Shown: piece after piece, positions 10,701 to 18,924 of the stretch
Layout of the letters: every line of letters starts with the position of its first letter
How positions within the stretch are numbered: the first letter of the stretch is position 1
Origin: an uncultured Lachnospiraceae bacterium
GTDB lineage: Bacteria; Bacillota; Clostridia; Lachnospirales; Lachnospiraceae
Direction: 5' to 3'
Assembly (NCBI GenBank): GCA_947565425.1
Contig: CANOFW010000006.1
Coordinates: 62,001-126,000 of the forward strand
Length of the DNA stretch: 64,000 nt
Notes under the pieces: generated by a model
What the model saw: the letters and a program-made list of their open reading frames with translations, nothing else
Databases searched by the model: none
What the model was told of the DNA's origin: nothing
Program-made: the position numbers and the translations under genes

Positions 10701-10957
10701 TGTCTCGCTGGAACATAGTCTGACAGTTCACCCATATTTCCTTTCGGTTCCCATTGTGCATCTTTAATGGATTCCAGGTTCCTGTCACCGGTCGTTCCGC
10801 TCGAACTAACTGCTGCCTGCGGCCCAAAATCTACGGCTTCGTCTGATAATTCAACCGCAGCCGCTGACTGACTTGCCGCTGCACTCACTGAATTAAGCGG
10901 CAGCAAAGTCACCACCATAGCCATACTTAACACGATGGCTAATAGCTTCTTTTTCAT
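7715..10957 (-). CDS. Secreted non-catalytic repeat protein (discoidin domain, seven tandem repeats, BIG2, Fn3)
   Basis: A 1080-residue exported protein with a signal peptide (1-27). A discoidin-like domain follows (about 50-215) that closely resembles the one in the 12251-17530 glycosidase: both have GWGNW and a WYDD/WWDDNGG strand. After a degenerate Ig-like domain come seven repeats of 75-95 residues (about 300-900), most with the signature KDTDYTV, then GNYTG, then KTFTI. The C-terminus has a BIG2-like and an Fn3-like domain rich in lysine. No catalytic domain is visible. It is most likely a carbohydrate-binding or surface-tethering partner of the neighbouring enzymes, or an adhesin; this is inference from context. 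The start follows a strong AAAGGAGG site. Confidence 0.8.
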   Translation of the reverse strand: MKKKLLAIVLSMAMVVTLLPLNSVSAAASQSAAAVELSDEAVDFGPQAAVSSSGTTGDRNLESIKDAQWEPKGNMGELSDYVPARQGWGNWNMALPEEGYYYVQYDWEEAVTTNWMQLYWWDDNGGLGAPASLRILYKGAKTVTGDDGSITTADDAEWKEATLTTDFNSAKALGQYNVIKFEEISAKSIRIAMQKRLPDEQRPYINGIGICRWKVMSALNEENLDKETLTLPEKADEDFPLPTTTLSGKPITWESGDSAVITVDGNTAKVAAVTEETPVTMTAKVDGAVFKTFIVKVQPSAEKIDLSTITVPGYPYEVEYNGLDQWPRGVGTLNVNGVTLRENVNYRCTGTFQAHLAGPKNAGEKTLIITAIEGDKLCTGSITVTYTITPKALVDENVILEQTEYTYTEGETYEPGVTVKVTLNGVEQTLEKDKDYTVAYSNNTAPGTGTVTVTGIGNFSGTVQKNFSINEAGKTSIASASVTLEEDVYLETGAAIEPVVTSVKLGENTLVKDTDYTVSYLNNEAPGTAKVVITGIGNYTGVVEKTFTIVKTLTADNVTVNGEYKYTGSQIIPDITVKVTVKENGQDVEKTLVKDTDYTVEYGANNTVGPEAGTVTVTGIGNYTGTVTKTFAITEGDDPGVEKIDLNRVTVIFPNDGKYEYTGAEIQPMATVKDGETALAYGTDFLVDYPTDLVSVGSKQVTIKPGSNGKYKGSKTAIYEISARTLTDSNTEVTLTMPENIVAGTQVKPEVSVKVTVNNYANEWYQEGTAQITHNLVKDTDYTVEYGANDTPGTATGSVTIKGKGNYAGSLEKKFDIPSSEQQKVDLKEAVVTIPSCTYNGKAQTPAVTVKVGDKTLVKDTDYTVSYANNTNAGTAKAVITALEGSAYTGTVEKSFTINKASATIKARNMDKRIGAKDFSFAFSVNSGGKLSYKSSNTKAIKIVNGKAKVVGVGKAKITISAAATSNYKAASKSITIKVYRPKKVESVKAVSEKCGVMKVTWKRNTMATGYKVMYSTDKNFRNKAVTKTIMVKKNKTVSKTIKGLESGKRYYVRISAYVQNGNKQILGNYSNVKKVKIAK

Positions 10958-11109
10958 TTTTTTACCTCCTTTTTTTAGTTATTTAACAATAGTTAATTTT
11001 AGCAACTATTATTCGTACACAATATATCATTAATTTAATATTATAGCAATAGTTTAATATTTGGTAAAAAAAAAAGTACATAAAAAAAGTACAACAATGC
11101 CCTTAATTA

Positions 11110-12123
11110 TCACTTTTTTCGTTTGTCACCCCAATAATGCTTCCATTTTAAAAGAACTTCCTGGTAAGCGTTAGACTTCATCTGAGGAAAGGCGCGCATG
11201 AGACGCTTCATGCCAAAACTGACATTTTCTGATAGAAGACGATTATATTGCTGTTGCAACCTTGCCCGCTCTGTTTTCTTCTCCAGAAAAGAATTCTTTA
11301 ACTCCACTGCCTTGGCATCTACGCTTTCCTTGAGTCCTGCCGCTTTCGCATCTACGCTTTCCTTGAATCCTGCCGCTTTCGCATCTACGCTTTCCTTGAG
11401 CCCCGCTGCTTTCGCATCTACGCTTTCTTTAAACCCCGCTGCTTTTGCGTCTACGCTCTCTTTCAGCTCCGCTGCCTTAATATCAAAAGCCCCTTTCAAA
11501 CCCTCACCTTTTTCCACGGCAATTGTAACACCTTCATATATATTTTCGCCAAGTTCATCGGAGATAATTTTAATTTTACCGGCAACCTCGTCCAGGAGCT
11601 TTAATCTCTCATTAAATTTGAGAATACTTGCCACTGTAATTGCGAAATCTATTGCGAAAACAACACAAAAAACAACCAGTAAAACTGTTCCCAGTAACTT
11701 GGGAAAAATGCTAATTCCTCTATATACCAGCGGATGAATCACTTTTAGCACCAGCGTACACCCAAGTCCCCAAAGGATAGAAAATAAGGGACAGATATAT
11801 CCACATATATTAAATTTCCTTTCAGAGTAATCCCACCATTTATTATGAAAGAACTTCTCCAATAGAAAACCCGTCAAAAATTCAATCGCAGATACAAGCA
11901 CAAAAGATCCCAGAAATAATAAAAGAATCGTTTGCTTCAATGGACTTAAAACGATAACCACTGCTAACACCCCACAACCATAAACCGGGCAGAGCGGACC
12001 ATTGAGAAATCCCCTATTTACAAAGGTATGAGAACGGAATGCAGCAAACGCCACCTCTACCATCCAGCCCAAAAAAGCATAAATTAAAAAAATCCAAATT
12101 GCCTCATAAAGCGATACCGGCAT
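11110..12123 (-). CDS. CmpB-family membrane protein (PF06541-like) with an 11-residue repeat
   Basis: The N-terminal 170 residues hold about five hydrophobic segments and the family features near GWMVEV, NRGFLNGPLCPVYG and WDYSERKFNICGYICP, typical of proteins annotated as putative ABC-transporter permease CmpB. True transport function is unproven. The cytoplasmic part has a coiled region in which the 11-mer KAAG(F/L)KESVDA is repeated five times plus a partial copy (residues about 216-278), followed by a basic tail. The start was set at 12121-12123 because AAGGAG precedes it; an upstream in-frame ATG would add seven residues. It sits alone between the repeat protein and a GH146-like enzyme, with no transporter partner nearby. 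Confidence 0.75.
   Translation of the reverse strand: MPVSLYEAIWIFLIYAFLGWMVEVAFAAFRSHTFVNRGFLNGPLCPVYGCGVLAVVIVLSPLKQTILLLFLGSFVLVSAIEFLTGFLLEKFFHNKWWDYSERKFNICGYICPLFSILWGLGCTLVLKVIHPLVYRGISIFPKLLGTVLLVVFCVVFAIDFAITVASILKFNERLKLLDEVAGKIKIISDELGENIYEGVTIAVEKGEGLKGAFDIKAAELKESVDAKAAGFKESVDAKAAGLKESVDAKAAGFKESVDAKAAGLKESVDAKAVELKNSFLEKKTERARLQQQYNRLLSENVSFGMKRLMRAFPQMKSNAYQEVLLKWKHYWGDKRKK
11290..11478 (-). repeat. 33-bp in-frame tandem repeat (11-residue units) inside the CmpB-family gene
   Basis: Five full 33-base units plus a partial sixth. Units alternate between Phe and Leu at the fifth position, so a 66-base higher-order unit is also visible. Third-position changes show the copies are not all recent. 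Confidence 0.85.
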
Positions 12124-12183
12124 AAATACTCTCCTTTTCTGCAATCAAGTTTACTTCGGTAATAATATGGAAATTCTTCACGC

Positions 12184-12218
12184 AAAAACCCCCGCCGGGA
12201 TCGGGCAGGGGCTTTCGC
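12184..12218 (-). terminator. Terminator of the 12251-17530 glycosidase gene
   Basis: On the minus strand GCCCCTGCC pairs imperfectly with GGCGGGGGT, followed by TTTTTG, about 35 bases after the gene's stop codon. Confidence 0.7.
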
Positions 12219-12250
12219 ATGTTTATAAAGAAGGGATATACAAATATAAC

Positions 12251-15200
12251 CTATCTAACTTTTACTCTCACCGTCTTACTGTAGTCGGTGTAAATCTTCT
12301 TCTTTCCAGAAGTCTTATATGCTCTCACCTTGAAGTAGTAAGTGCCCTTTTTCATCTTCTTGAAAGTCTTCTTCGTGGTCTTAGCTTTCTTAATGGTGGC
12401 AACTTTCTTAAACTTGCCATTCTTCTTGGAAGAACGGAAAATCTCATAGCCCTTCGCATTCGCTACCTTGCCATAGCTTACGGTAACGGTACGCTTCTTT
12501 GCCTTCGCTTTGACCTTAGCAGGCGTCTTCAGCTTGTACGCGCTTGTCACTTTACTGTAGGAACTCTTGAGACTTCCTCTGGTGGCAATCACTTTGTAAT
12601 AAACGGTCTTGCCTGCGGATGCAGTCTTGTCAGTATAACTCGTCTTCGTCACTGTCGCAATCTTCTTATAACCGGAAGACTTCTTATAAGAGCGGTATAC
12701 CATATACTTCTGTGCATTCGCCGCTTTCTTCCATGTGACCTTGATATTCTTCGTACCAGTCCATACTGCCTTGACAGATGAAGGTGTTCCAGGCTTCACA
12801 ACAACGCTTGTGCCTTGCTCTTTCAGATTCTTAATTGTTTCGTTCAATGCATCTGCTGCTTTCTTCACTTCATCCTTTGTTGCATTTTTATTATCATACA
12901 CTTCTTTTGCTTTGTCAAGAGCAGACTGTAAATTTTTCCAACTATCCTGGGTATATTTGCTCTCAACTTTTGCCGACGCTGTGTCGATAGCTGCTTTTAA
13001 GGCTGTTTTATCTACTTCTTCTGTTGGCGGAGTATTAAGAACCAGGCCGCTCACAGCCTCTGTCACTGCGGCTTCTGCGGCGTCCACTTCAGCCTGCGTT
13101 GCGGACTCATTCTTCTGTACGATTTCTGCATCCGCAATCGCTTTCTGCAACTTGCCCCAGCTCTCTGCTGTATACTTGCTCTCATTCTCCGCTACTGCAA
13201 TTTTCTTCGCTGCTTCTATCGCTGTATTTAACGCTGTCTTATCTGCCCCTTCTACTGGCGGATTGACTGTATCTTCTTTTGTTACTTTCCAGCGATAGAT
13301 TCCGTTTGCTGCTCCAGCTCTATGTACCGTCATTACAAGTTTCACAGCAATCGTACTAATCTCTTCAAACTTAACGGTATTATATTTGTCAACAGCAATA
13401 ATGTCTTCAAACTTGGATTCCATCTTCGCTTCTTTCCAAGTTCCATCCTCAGCGATATACATAATCTTTAAGCTTGCCGGGACTCTGGTTCCGCCCCCAT
13501 CGTCATACCAGAAGATGTCAAAACGGTTCATCGTAACCTCTGAATCCCACATATACTGTACATAATGCTCACTGCCTGCCTGCTGCGACCAGTTACCCCA
13601 GCCTTTTCCTGTACCGTCGTTTGATTTTGTAGGCTCCCAGTCACTCTTAATGCCATCCAGTTTTTCCCAACTTGAGGTAGCATCGGACGTGACAGATGCA
13701 GCAAATTCCATATTTTTTGGATTGACTGCTGGTGGGTTTGTAGAGCAGAAACTTCCGACAATGGTAACATCGCCCGTTACATTCTTGGCAGTATAAGTAT
13801 TATCCGCGCTGACTTGCACCTTCTTTCCATTGACTACCAGCATCTGAACTGCGTAACCATCGTTCGGCTGTGCTGTAATCAGCAGGTCCGTACCTCCTTT
13901 TACTACTTCGTCTACAACGATACTACCTTTTTGTGGTGTGTAGTTCATCACATCTACATCATAATATTCTCCATCGTCTGATACCGTATACACCTTGAAA
14001 TATGCATGATATGCCGAAGTTGCATACTCAGGAGCAAACATCGGTGCAAAGCTATATCCGTTTGCTGTCAGCGTAGGGAATCCATTGGCTGTATTTGTTC
14101 CTGTCTGAACAGAATCCGGCAGTTTTGAGGATAACTTCAATGTAATCCAATCTGTTCTATTATCCTTTGCCGCCATAACGAACGGTCCATACATCACGCT
14201 TGCTACCGTTGAATTACTAATCTTGTCCGGCGTTCTGTCAAGATGCAGCGTCCACGGCATCTCAATATCAATCACATCGCCTGCTTTCACACCCTTCAAC
14301 GTTACATAGGTGCTGACTTCAGCGTTTACATCTACTTTTTCATTGTTCACTTTAACGGTAAATCCATTGGTTGCCCAATATGGAACACGCAATTTCATAT
14401 CAAAATTCTGCGGCGTCTTGCCATCCATAGCAGCAACCGTCAATTTCGTCGTCTCTGAGGGGAATGTTGTTTCCTGTACAACTTGCACGCCTTTATCCTC
14501 CCAAGTGAGGGTTGTCGGCATGTACAGCCCTACATACAACGTATCTGCTGTTTTTGCGTAAGCTGCTTCCTGATATTTCACATGATTCTCCATGCCTGTA
14601 CCATGACAGCAAGTAAAAGAATCATAGTCGCCGCCGAAACTTCTTCTTGCCCCCGGCCCAATTGGAAGCATGTAAGTAGTTCCATTATGCATATTGCCAG
14701 TTACATTCGGCGTTTGAGACGCAACAATCTGGTTAAAGAGCGTGCGCTCATAATAGTCCATATATTCCGCATTATCCGGATCGTAATTATTCAGCATCTT
14801 GGTAAGTTTGAGCATGTTATACGCCGCGCAGGTCTCGCAGTTCTCAGTACCTCTTATATTAGCCGCCTGTTCGTAAGGATCGGTAAACTTCTCACCCGTG
14901 CCCACGCCTCCAATCGAGTACGCATAACGGGAAACTACCATCTGCCAGAAATTCTCCGCAATGTCATAATATTTCACTTCCGGACTTCCCTTCGCCACGG
15001 TCGCCTCATAAATTTCCATAGCGCCAATAATCTGCGGAATATGCTGGTTAGCATGTTTTCCCTGAATACTGTCTACATTCGCTGCCAGACTGTCAAAAAA
15101 TGCTGTGTTATCAAATAATTTTGCACCCTGCAAATAAATATCTGCATCAGGATCGTTAGCAGCTTTCGCATAAATATAAAGCTGCGCCATAGATTCATTA

Positions 15201-17530
15201 AATCCGCCAAACTCACCTGCAATATACATCGCCCACATCTTTTTAAGCTGTTCCGGGCTACATGCGCTCAGGCGGTTATAAGCCCATTTGCCAAGGGCTT
15301 TCGCTGCCTCCAGCGCTTCTGTATTGCCGGTATAAGCATAAGCGTCAAGGAAACCTGCAATTAATTTATGCAGCGTATAGTATGGCGCCCAGATTCCCGA
15401 ATCAGGGCTTCCATACGGAGTATACTGTTCCAGCAATGCAAATTGGTCTGGAGAGTATGCGCTGATAAATCCTTCGCCCCATTCATTGGGATCCTTACTC
15501 CAGGTAGATGTGAGCACGCCCTTGGTCTTAAACGCCGCCGCGTCTCCTTTGGATTGCTTCTGCAATCTGCGCAGCTCGCTGACCATTTCGTCCAATTTCG
15601 CCTTAATCTCTCCATCGCCTGTCGACGCATAAGCAAGCGCAAGCGCGGACATATAATGACCGGTAGAGTGGCCGCGTAGCAGCCCTGTCGGCGCGTCCCA
15701 GCCGCCCAAAGGCTCAACGTCCTTTATCTTATCGTTTTCTCCAAACGTCATGTAGAAATCATAAAGCATACGCTTGTTGTCAAGCAGTTTGAGATAAGCA
15801 AGATCCCTGTCCCTGTTCTGTGTAAGGATCGAACCTTGATCTCCAATGCTGTCTAAGCTAATATCACTCAAATCAAAGTTTCCGGAAACTATTTCTTTTA
15901 CAGCCTCTTCTTCATCTACAACCGTCACCTTTGCCGTCACTTTTCTTTCCGGCACAGCGCCGATAATCGAGCCTTCTACCTCAAAAGTACCTACAGCGGC
16001 GTACTGTGTCTTATCAATTCTTGCCGGCCATAATACTTTTTCTTTACCTACCGTATCATCCGTATACGTTACCCTTACATAATTCGGTAAAGACGGGCTC
16101 TTGCCTTTCAGGGTCGTTACGTTTACTTCTTCTACTGTATCAATCGTAACAGACTCACGGAATGCCAATACAGTCGTATCAAATTCTACCGTCGCCTTCG
16201 CTTCGTTGTAGGAAACAGTTGCCTTTAATTTTCCGCTTGCGTTTTCAGAGCCGACTGCCGGCCTTGTAACCTTTGCTACGCCATTTTCAATCTTAATCGC
16301 TGGGTTTGATGATTCCCACTGAATAGCAGAACCCAAACTGCCAGTTACAGGAAGCACAATGTCCGCCGTAACCGCAGATAAATCTTCCATATTCTTTCTC
16401 AGTTCCGCAGCGTCTTCATCTGCCACCTGCTGATCTGTATACTGCGCGAGAACTGTCACGTCAAACGTCTTAGTTGCGCTTTCCTGTCCTTTGGTTATCG
16501 TTGCTGTAAGCGTTCCAGTTGCATTCGGCTCTCCTTTGCCAGGCCTTGTAACTTTTCCAACCGTCTTGCCTTCTGCTGTCTGAACATTTATAGCAGCGTT
16601 CTCGCTGGTCCATGCAATATCGGAACCATTCACACCCTTTGTAGAAAGTTGTATATCCTCTGTCACAGCCGAAGTATCTCCCAGATTCAAATCTTCGCTG
16701 TCCGCAGCGACAATTCCTGCGTCATCTGCATAATACATCGCCTGAATTTCTTCTGCTGTCAGAGCCTTGTTGTAAATCTTAACTTCTGCAAACTGACCCT
16801 TTGTAGGAGCATCGCCAAACTGTCCGTATGCAATGTAATTGCCGGTGGTATTTCCCAGTCCTTTGACCGTAAGCCCTGTATCTACGGTCTCTTTCACCTG
16901 CTGCCCATTTTCATACAAAGACATGTTGGAGCCGTCCATTACCACGGTAGTCAATACCCAGCGGTTCTTATCAATATTCTGATTCGGCCCCTTCGATACG
17001 CCTACCTCGTTACTCCAGCCAGAATTAGTGATAGAAGCTGCATAACCTTCATGCCCTGCATTTGCACCGTCTGACAAAAGATACATATAGCTCGTGGTAT
17101 TAGAACCAAAATCCCAGATTCTTTGGTAACCGGTATTGGTTGTCAATTTCACCCACATGCTGATAGTAACGGCGTCGCAATCCTTCAAAACGCCGTCCGG
17201 CAATTGTAAATATGTACCATTTTCTCCACCTGGAAGGTTTAATGCCTTCACTTGTCTGCCATAAATGTTGGCATTATCAATTGTGTAGTTACCCTCCGGA
17301 GTTCCGCCGACTCTCTTTAAGTGTCCGACATTATTATTACCGGAAAGGTCGCTGATTTCCGTAGAAAAACTGTTCTGCAAATCAAAATCGTAATACAGAA
17401 TCAGTCCGTCTTCTTTCTCCTCTGCCGCCTGTACGGATGACATTCCCTGTGGAATAACACCTGTCAAAACCAGCGCCAATGAGAGAATGGATGCCAGCAA
17501 TTTTTGAAAAAGCTGTCCCTTTTTCTTCAT
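12251..17530 (-). CDS. Secreted multidomain GH146-like beta-L-arabinofuranosidase (1759 aa)
   Basis: Parts in order: signal peptide (1-36), LamG/concanavalin-like lectin fold (40-270), two degenerate Ig-like domains (280-362, 363-456), a BIG4-like domain (460-538), a catalytic region of the GH127/GH146 clan (548-1130), an accessory beta domain and a short repeat domain (1140-1262), a discoidin-like domain (1285-1420), two FIVAR-type repeats (1428-1498, 1505-1572) and two Fn3-like domains with a very basic tail. Metal and nucleophile residues are visible: Glu899-x-Cys901 in NCETC and Cys974-Cys975 in TCCHGTG. The CCxGTG form is that of GH146 (type BT0349) rather than CCPPN of GH127. Glu880 is a candidate acid/base. 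It starts after AAGGAGG, 149 bases downstream of the solute-binding protein gene. Confidence 0.87.
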   Translation of the reverse strand: MKKKGQLFQKLLASILSLALVLTGVIPQGMSSVQAAEEKEDGLILYYDFDLQNSFSTEISDLSGNNNVGHLKRVGGTPEGNYTIDNANIYGRQVKALNLPGGENGTYLQLPDGVLKDCDAVTISMWVKLTTNTGYQRIWDFGSNTTSYMYLLSDGANAGHEGYAASITNSGWSNEVGVSKGPNQNIDKNRWVLTTVVMDGSNMSLYENGQQVKETVDTGLTVKGLGNTTGNYIAYGQFGDAPTKGQFAEVKIYNKALTAEEIQAMYYADDAGIVAADSEDLNLGDTSAVTEDIQLSTKGVNGSDIAWTSENAAINVQTAEGKTVGKVTRPGKGEPNATGTLTATITKGQESATKTFDVTVLAQYTDQQVADEDAAELRKNMEDLSAVTADIVLPVTGSLGSAIQWESSNPAIKIENGVAKVTRPAVGSENASGKLKATVSYNEAKATVEFDTTVLAFRESVTIDTVEEVNVTTLKGKSPSLPNYVRVTYTDDTVGKEKVLWPARIDKTQYAAVGTFEVEGSIIGAVPERKVTAKVTVVDEEEAVKEIVSGNFDLSDISLDSIGDQGSILTQNRDRDLAYLKLLDNKRMLYDFYMTFGENDKIKDVEPLGGWDAPTGLLRGHSTGHYMSALALAYASTGDGEIKAKLDEMVSELRRLQKQSKGDAAAFKTKGVLTSTWSKDPNEWGEGFISAYSPDQFALLEQYTPYGSPDSGIWAPYYTLHKLIAGFLDAYAYTGNTEALEAAKALGKWAYNRLSACSPEQLKKMWAMYIAGEFGGFNESMAQLYIYAKAANDPDADIYLQGAKLFDNTAFFDSLAANVDSIQGKHANQHIPQIIGAMEIYEATVAKGSPEVKYYDIAENFWQMVVSRYAYSIGGVGTGEKFTDPYEQAANIRGTENCETCAAYNMLKLTKMLNNYDPDNAEYMDYYERTLFNQIVASQTPNVTGNMHNGTTYMLPIGPGARRSFGGDYDSFTCCHGTGMENHVKYQEAAYAKTADTLYVGLYMPTTLTWEDKGVQVVQETTFPSETTKLTVAAMDGKTPQNFDMKLRVPYWATNGFTVKVNNEKVDVNAEVSTYVTLKGVKAGDVIDIEMPWTLHLDRTPDKISNSTVASVMYGPFVMAAKDNRTDWITLKLSSKLPDSVQTGTNTANGFPTLTANGYSFAPMFAPEYATSAYHAYFKVYTVSDDGEYYDVDVMNYTPQKGSIVVDEVVKGGTDLLITAQPNDGYAVQMLVVNGKKVQVSADNTYTAKNVTGDVTIVGSFCSTNPPAVNPKNMEFAASVTSDATSSWEKLDGIKSDWEPTKSNDGTGKGWGNWSQQAGSEHYVQYMWDSEVTMNRFDIFWYDDGGGTRVPASLKIMYIAEDGTWKEAKMESKFEDIIAVDKYNTVKFEEISTIAVKLVMTVHRAGAANGIYRWKVTKEDTVNPPVEGADKTALNTAIEAAKKIAVAENESKYTAESWGKLQKAIADAEIVQKNESATQAEVDAAEAAVTEAVSGLVLNTPPTEEVDKTALKAAIDTASAKVESKYTQDSWKNLQSALDKAKEVYDNKNATKDEVKKAADALNETIKNLKEQGTSVVVKPGTPSSVKAVWTGTKNIKVTWKKAANAQKYMVYRSYKKSSGYKKIATVTKTSYTDKTASAGKTVYYKVIATRGSLKSSYSKVTSAYKLKTPAKVKAKAKKRTVTVSYGKVANAKGYEIFRSSKKNGKFKKVATIKKAKTTKKTFKKMKKGTYYFKVRAYKTSGKKKIYTDYSKTVRVKVR

Positions 17531-17679
17531 CTTTTAGTCCTCCTTCTTATAAAAAATTTTATTTGGGCGAATTAACCCTATAATAAGATTTTATATTTCA
17601 GGAGATTATTTTCACATGATAATTATTTATGGTTGCTTTCATTTTTTAAACTATTTTTTACATGCTTACATTGGATTTA

Positions 17680-18909
17680 CTACTCAAGTTCTTTTACATA
17701 TTGAGTCCAGATTTTCTCTATATCCTCCTCACTGCCAAACATCTTGTTAAGGCTGTCAGAAAGAGCATTACTCACATTTTTCCAGTCCTTAATAGATTTC
17801 CTGCTGATCCCATTTTCCATTTGGCTAACAAATACCTGATATTGCGGATTTTTTTGTGCAAACAATTCTGCAAGTTCCACTCTGGCAGGAATATTTTTTG
17901 TAGTCTGAAAAAGCTCCTCCAAAACCTCATTACTGCTACAATAATTAATGAATAAAACCGCACCATCCACATTTTTGCCTTTGACTGCCGCCAACACTTC
18001 TCCACCCAAAACAACCCCCTGAGAAGTATGTGCCGGAAACGCAAAAATTCCATATTCCAGATCTGATTCTTCCAGTTCTGCCATAGCCCAAGGACCATTC
18101 TCAATCATAGCGACATTTCCTTCCAGAAAACTTCGTGTCAGATCATTTTGCGACCAATTTAAACAGTCATTGGGCATATATTTCTTCTTTAAAAGATCGT
18201 CTATGAACAAAAAAGCTTCCTTGCCTCTGTTATCTGACATATGATCTGGATCCACACCTGCGGCAAGCATCCAAGGCATAAGCTGGAAAGCGCCCTGTTC
18301 ACCGCTGATGGCTGACATAGCAAATCCATAACAGTTTCCTTCTTCCGTTAGTGCGGCTGCTGCATCTTTAAATTCTTCCCACGTGCCAGGTATTTCAAGA
18401 TTTTTCTCTTCAAACATCTGTCTATTATAAATAATTGCCGTATTGTTACAGCAAAATGGCACGCCATAATAACGTCCATGATATTCCACCGACTTCCATG
18501 CCTCTGGATAATATTCTTCCACGGATACAGTTTCTTTTATCTCTTCTGTAATGTCTGCAAGCATACCAATTTTAATCAAGCTTCCCATATCGGGATTATC
18601 TGCTAACACCAAATCTGGAAGACTTTCCTCGGATTGTGAAAAAGACAAGTTCCTTATAAAATCTACCATCGGCACATACTCCCAGGAAATCTTATATTCC
18701 TGCTGCGATTCATTGAACCCTTGTACTAACTTGTCCAAACCCTTCCTTTGTGCTTCTGTCTCATAATAAGACCAAAACGTCAACTCCTGGCGTTTCAAGT
18801 CTTCTGTTACGTTATCTTCCTGCAAATTCTCATCTGATTTCATCCCGCATCCCATGATTCCCATTACAAAAAGTAATAGAAACCACCTGTACCAATCTCT
18901 CTTCCTCAT
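17680..18909 (-). CDS. Solute-binding lipoprotein (sugar-type, family 1), no permease nearby
   Basis: A 409-residue extracellular lipoprotein with a signal peptide ending in lipobox IMGC (Cys21 lipidated). The body matches sugar-type family 1 binding proteins: ELTFWSYYET at the start of the mature part, a GVPFCCNNTAIIYNRQMFEE hinge region and TWEEFKDAAAAL. It starts 15 bases after the response regulator stop, with its GAGG site overlapping that region, so it is co-transcribed with the two-component genes. No ABC permease or ATPase gene for a sugar transporter occurs in the window. It may therefore present a sugar to the kinase rather than feed import, or share permeases encoded elsewhere; the sequence does not decide. 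Confidence 0.88.
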   Translation of the reverse strand: MRKRDWYRWFLLLFVMGIMGCGMKSDENLQEDNVTEDLKRQELTFWSYYETEAQRKGLDKLVQGFNESQQEYKISWEYVPMVDFIRNLSFSQSEESLPDLVLADNPDMGSLIKIGMLADITEEIKETVSVEEYYPEAWKSVEYHGRYYGVPFCCNNTAIIYNRQMFEEKNLEIPGTWEEFKDAAAALTEEGNCYGFAMSAISGEQGAFQLMPWMLAAGVDPDHMSDNRGKEAFLFIDDLLKKKYMPNDCLNWSQNDLTRSFLEGNVAMIENGPWAMAELEESDLEYGIFAFPAHTSQGVVLGGEVLAAVKGKNVDGAVLFINYCSSNEVLEELFQTTKNIPARVELAELFAQKNPQYQVFVSQMENGISRKSIKDWKNVSNALSDSLNKMFGSEEDIEKIWTQYVKELE

Positions 18910-18924
18910 AAATTCAACCTCATT

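Noticed and set aside
11198-11737. Long open frame on the plus strand opposite the CmpB-family gene.
   Set aside because: It is the antisense of the 33-base repeat, which keeps all frames free of stops; there is no ribosome binding site and no sensible protein.
12735-13298. Plus-strand open frame of 187 codons inside the GH146-like gene, and a similar one at 14483-15118.
   Set aside because: Antisense shadows of a gene with clear domains; no promoter or ribosome binding site.
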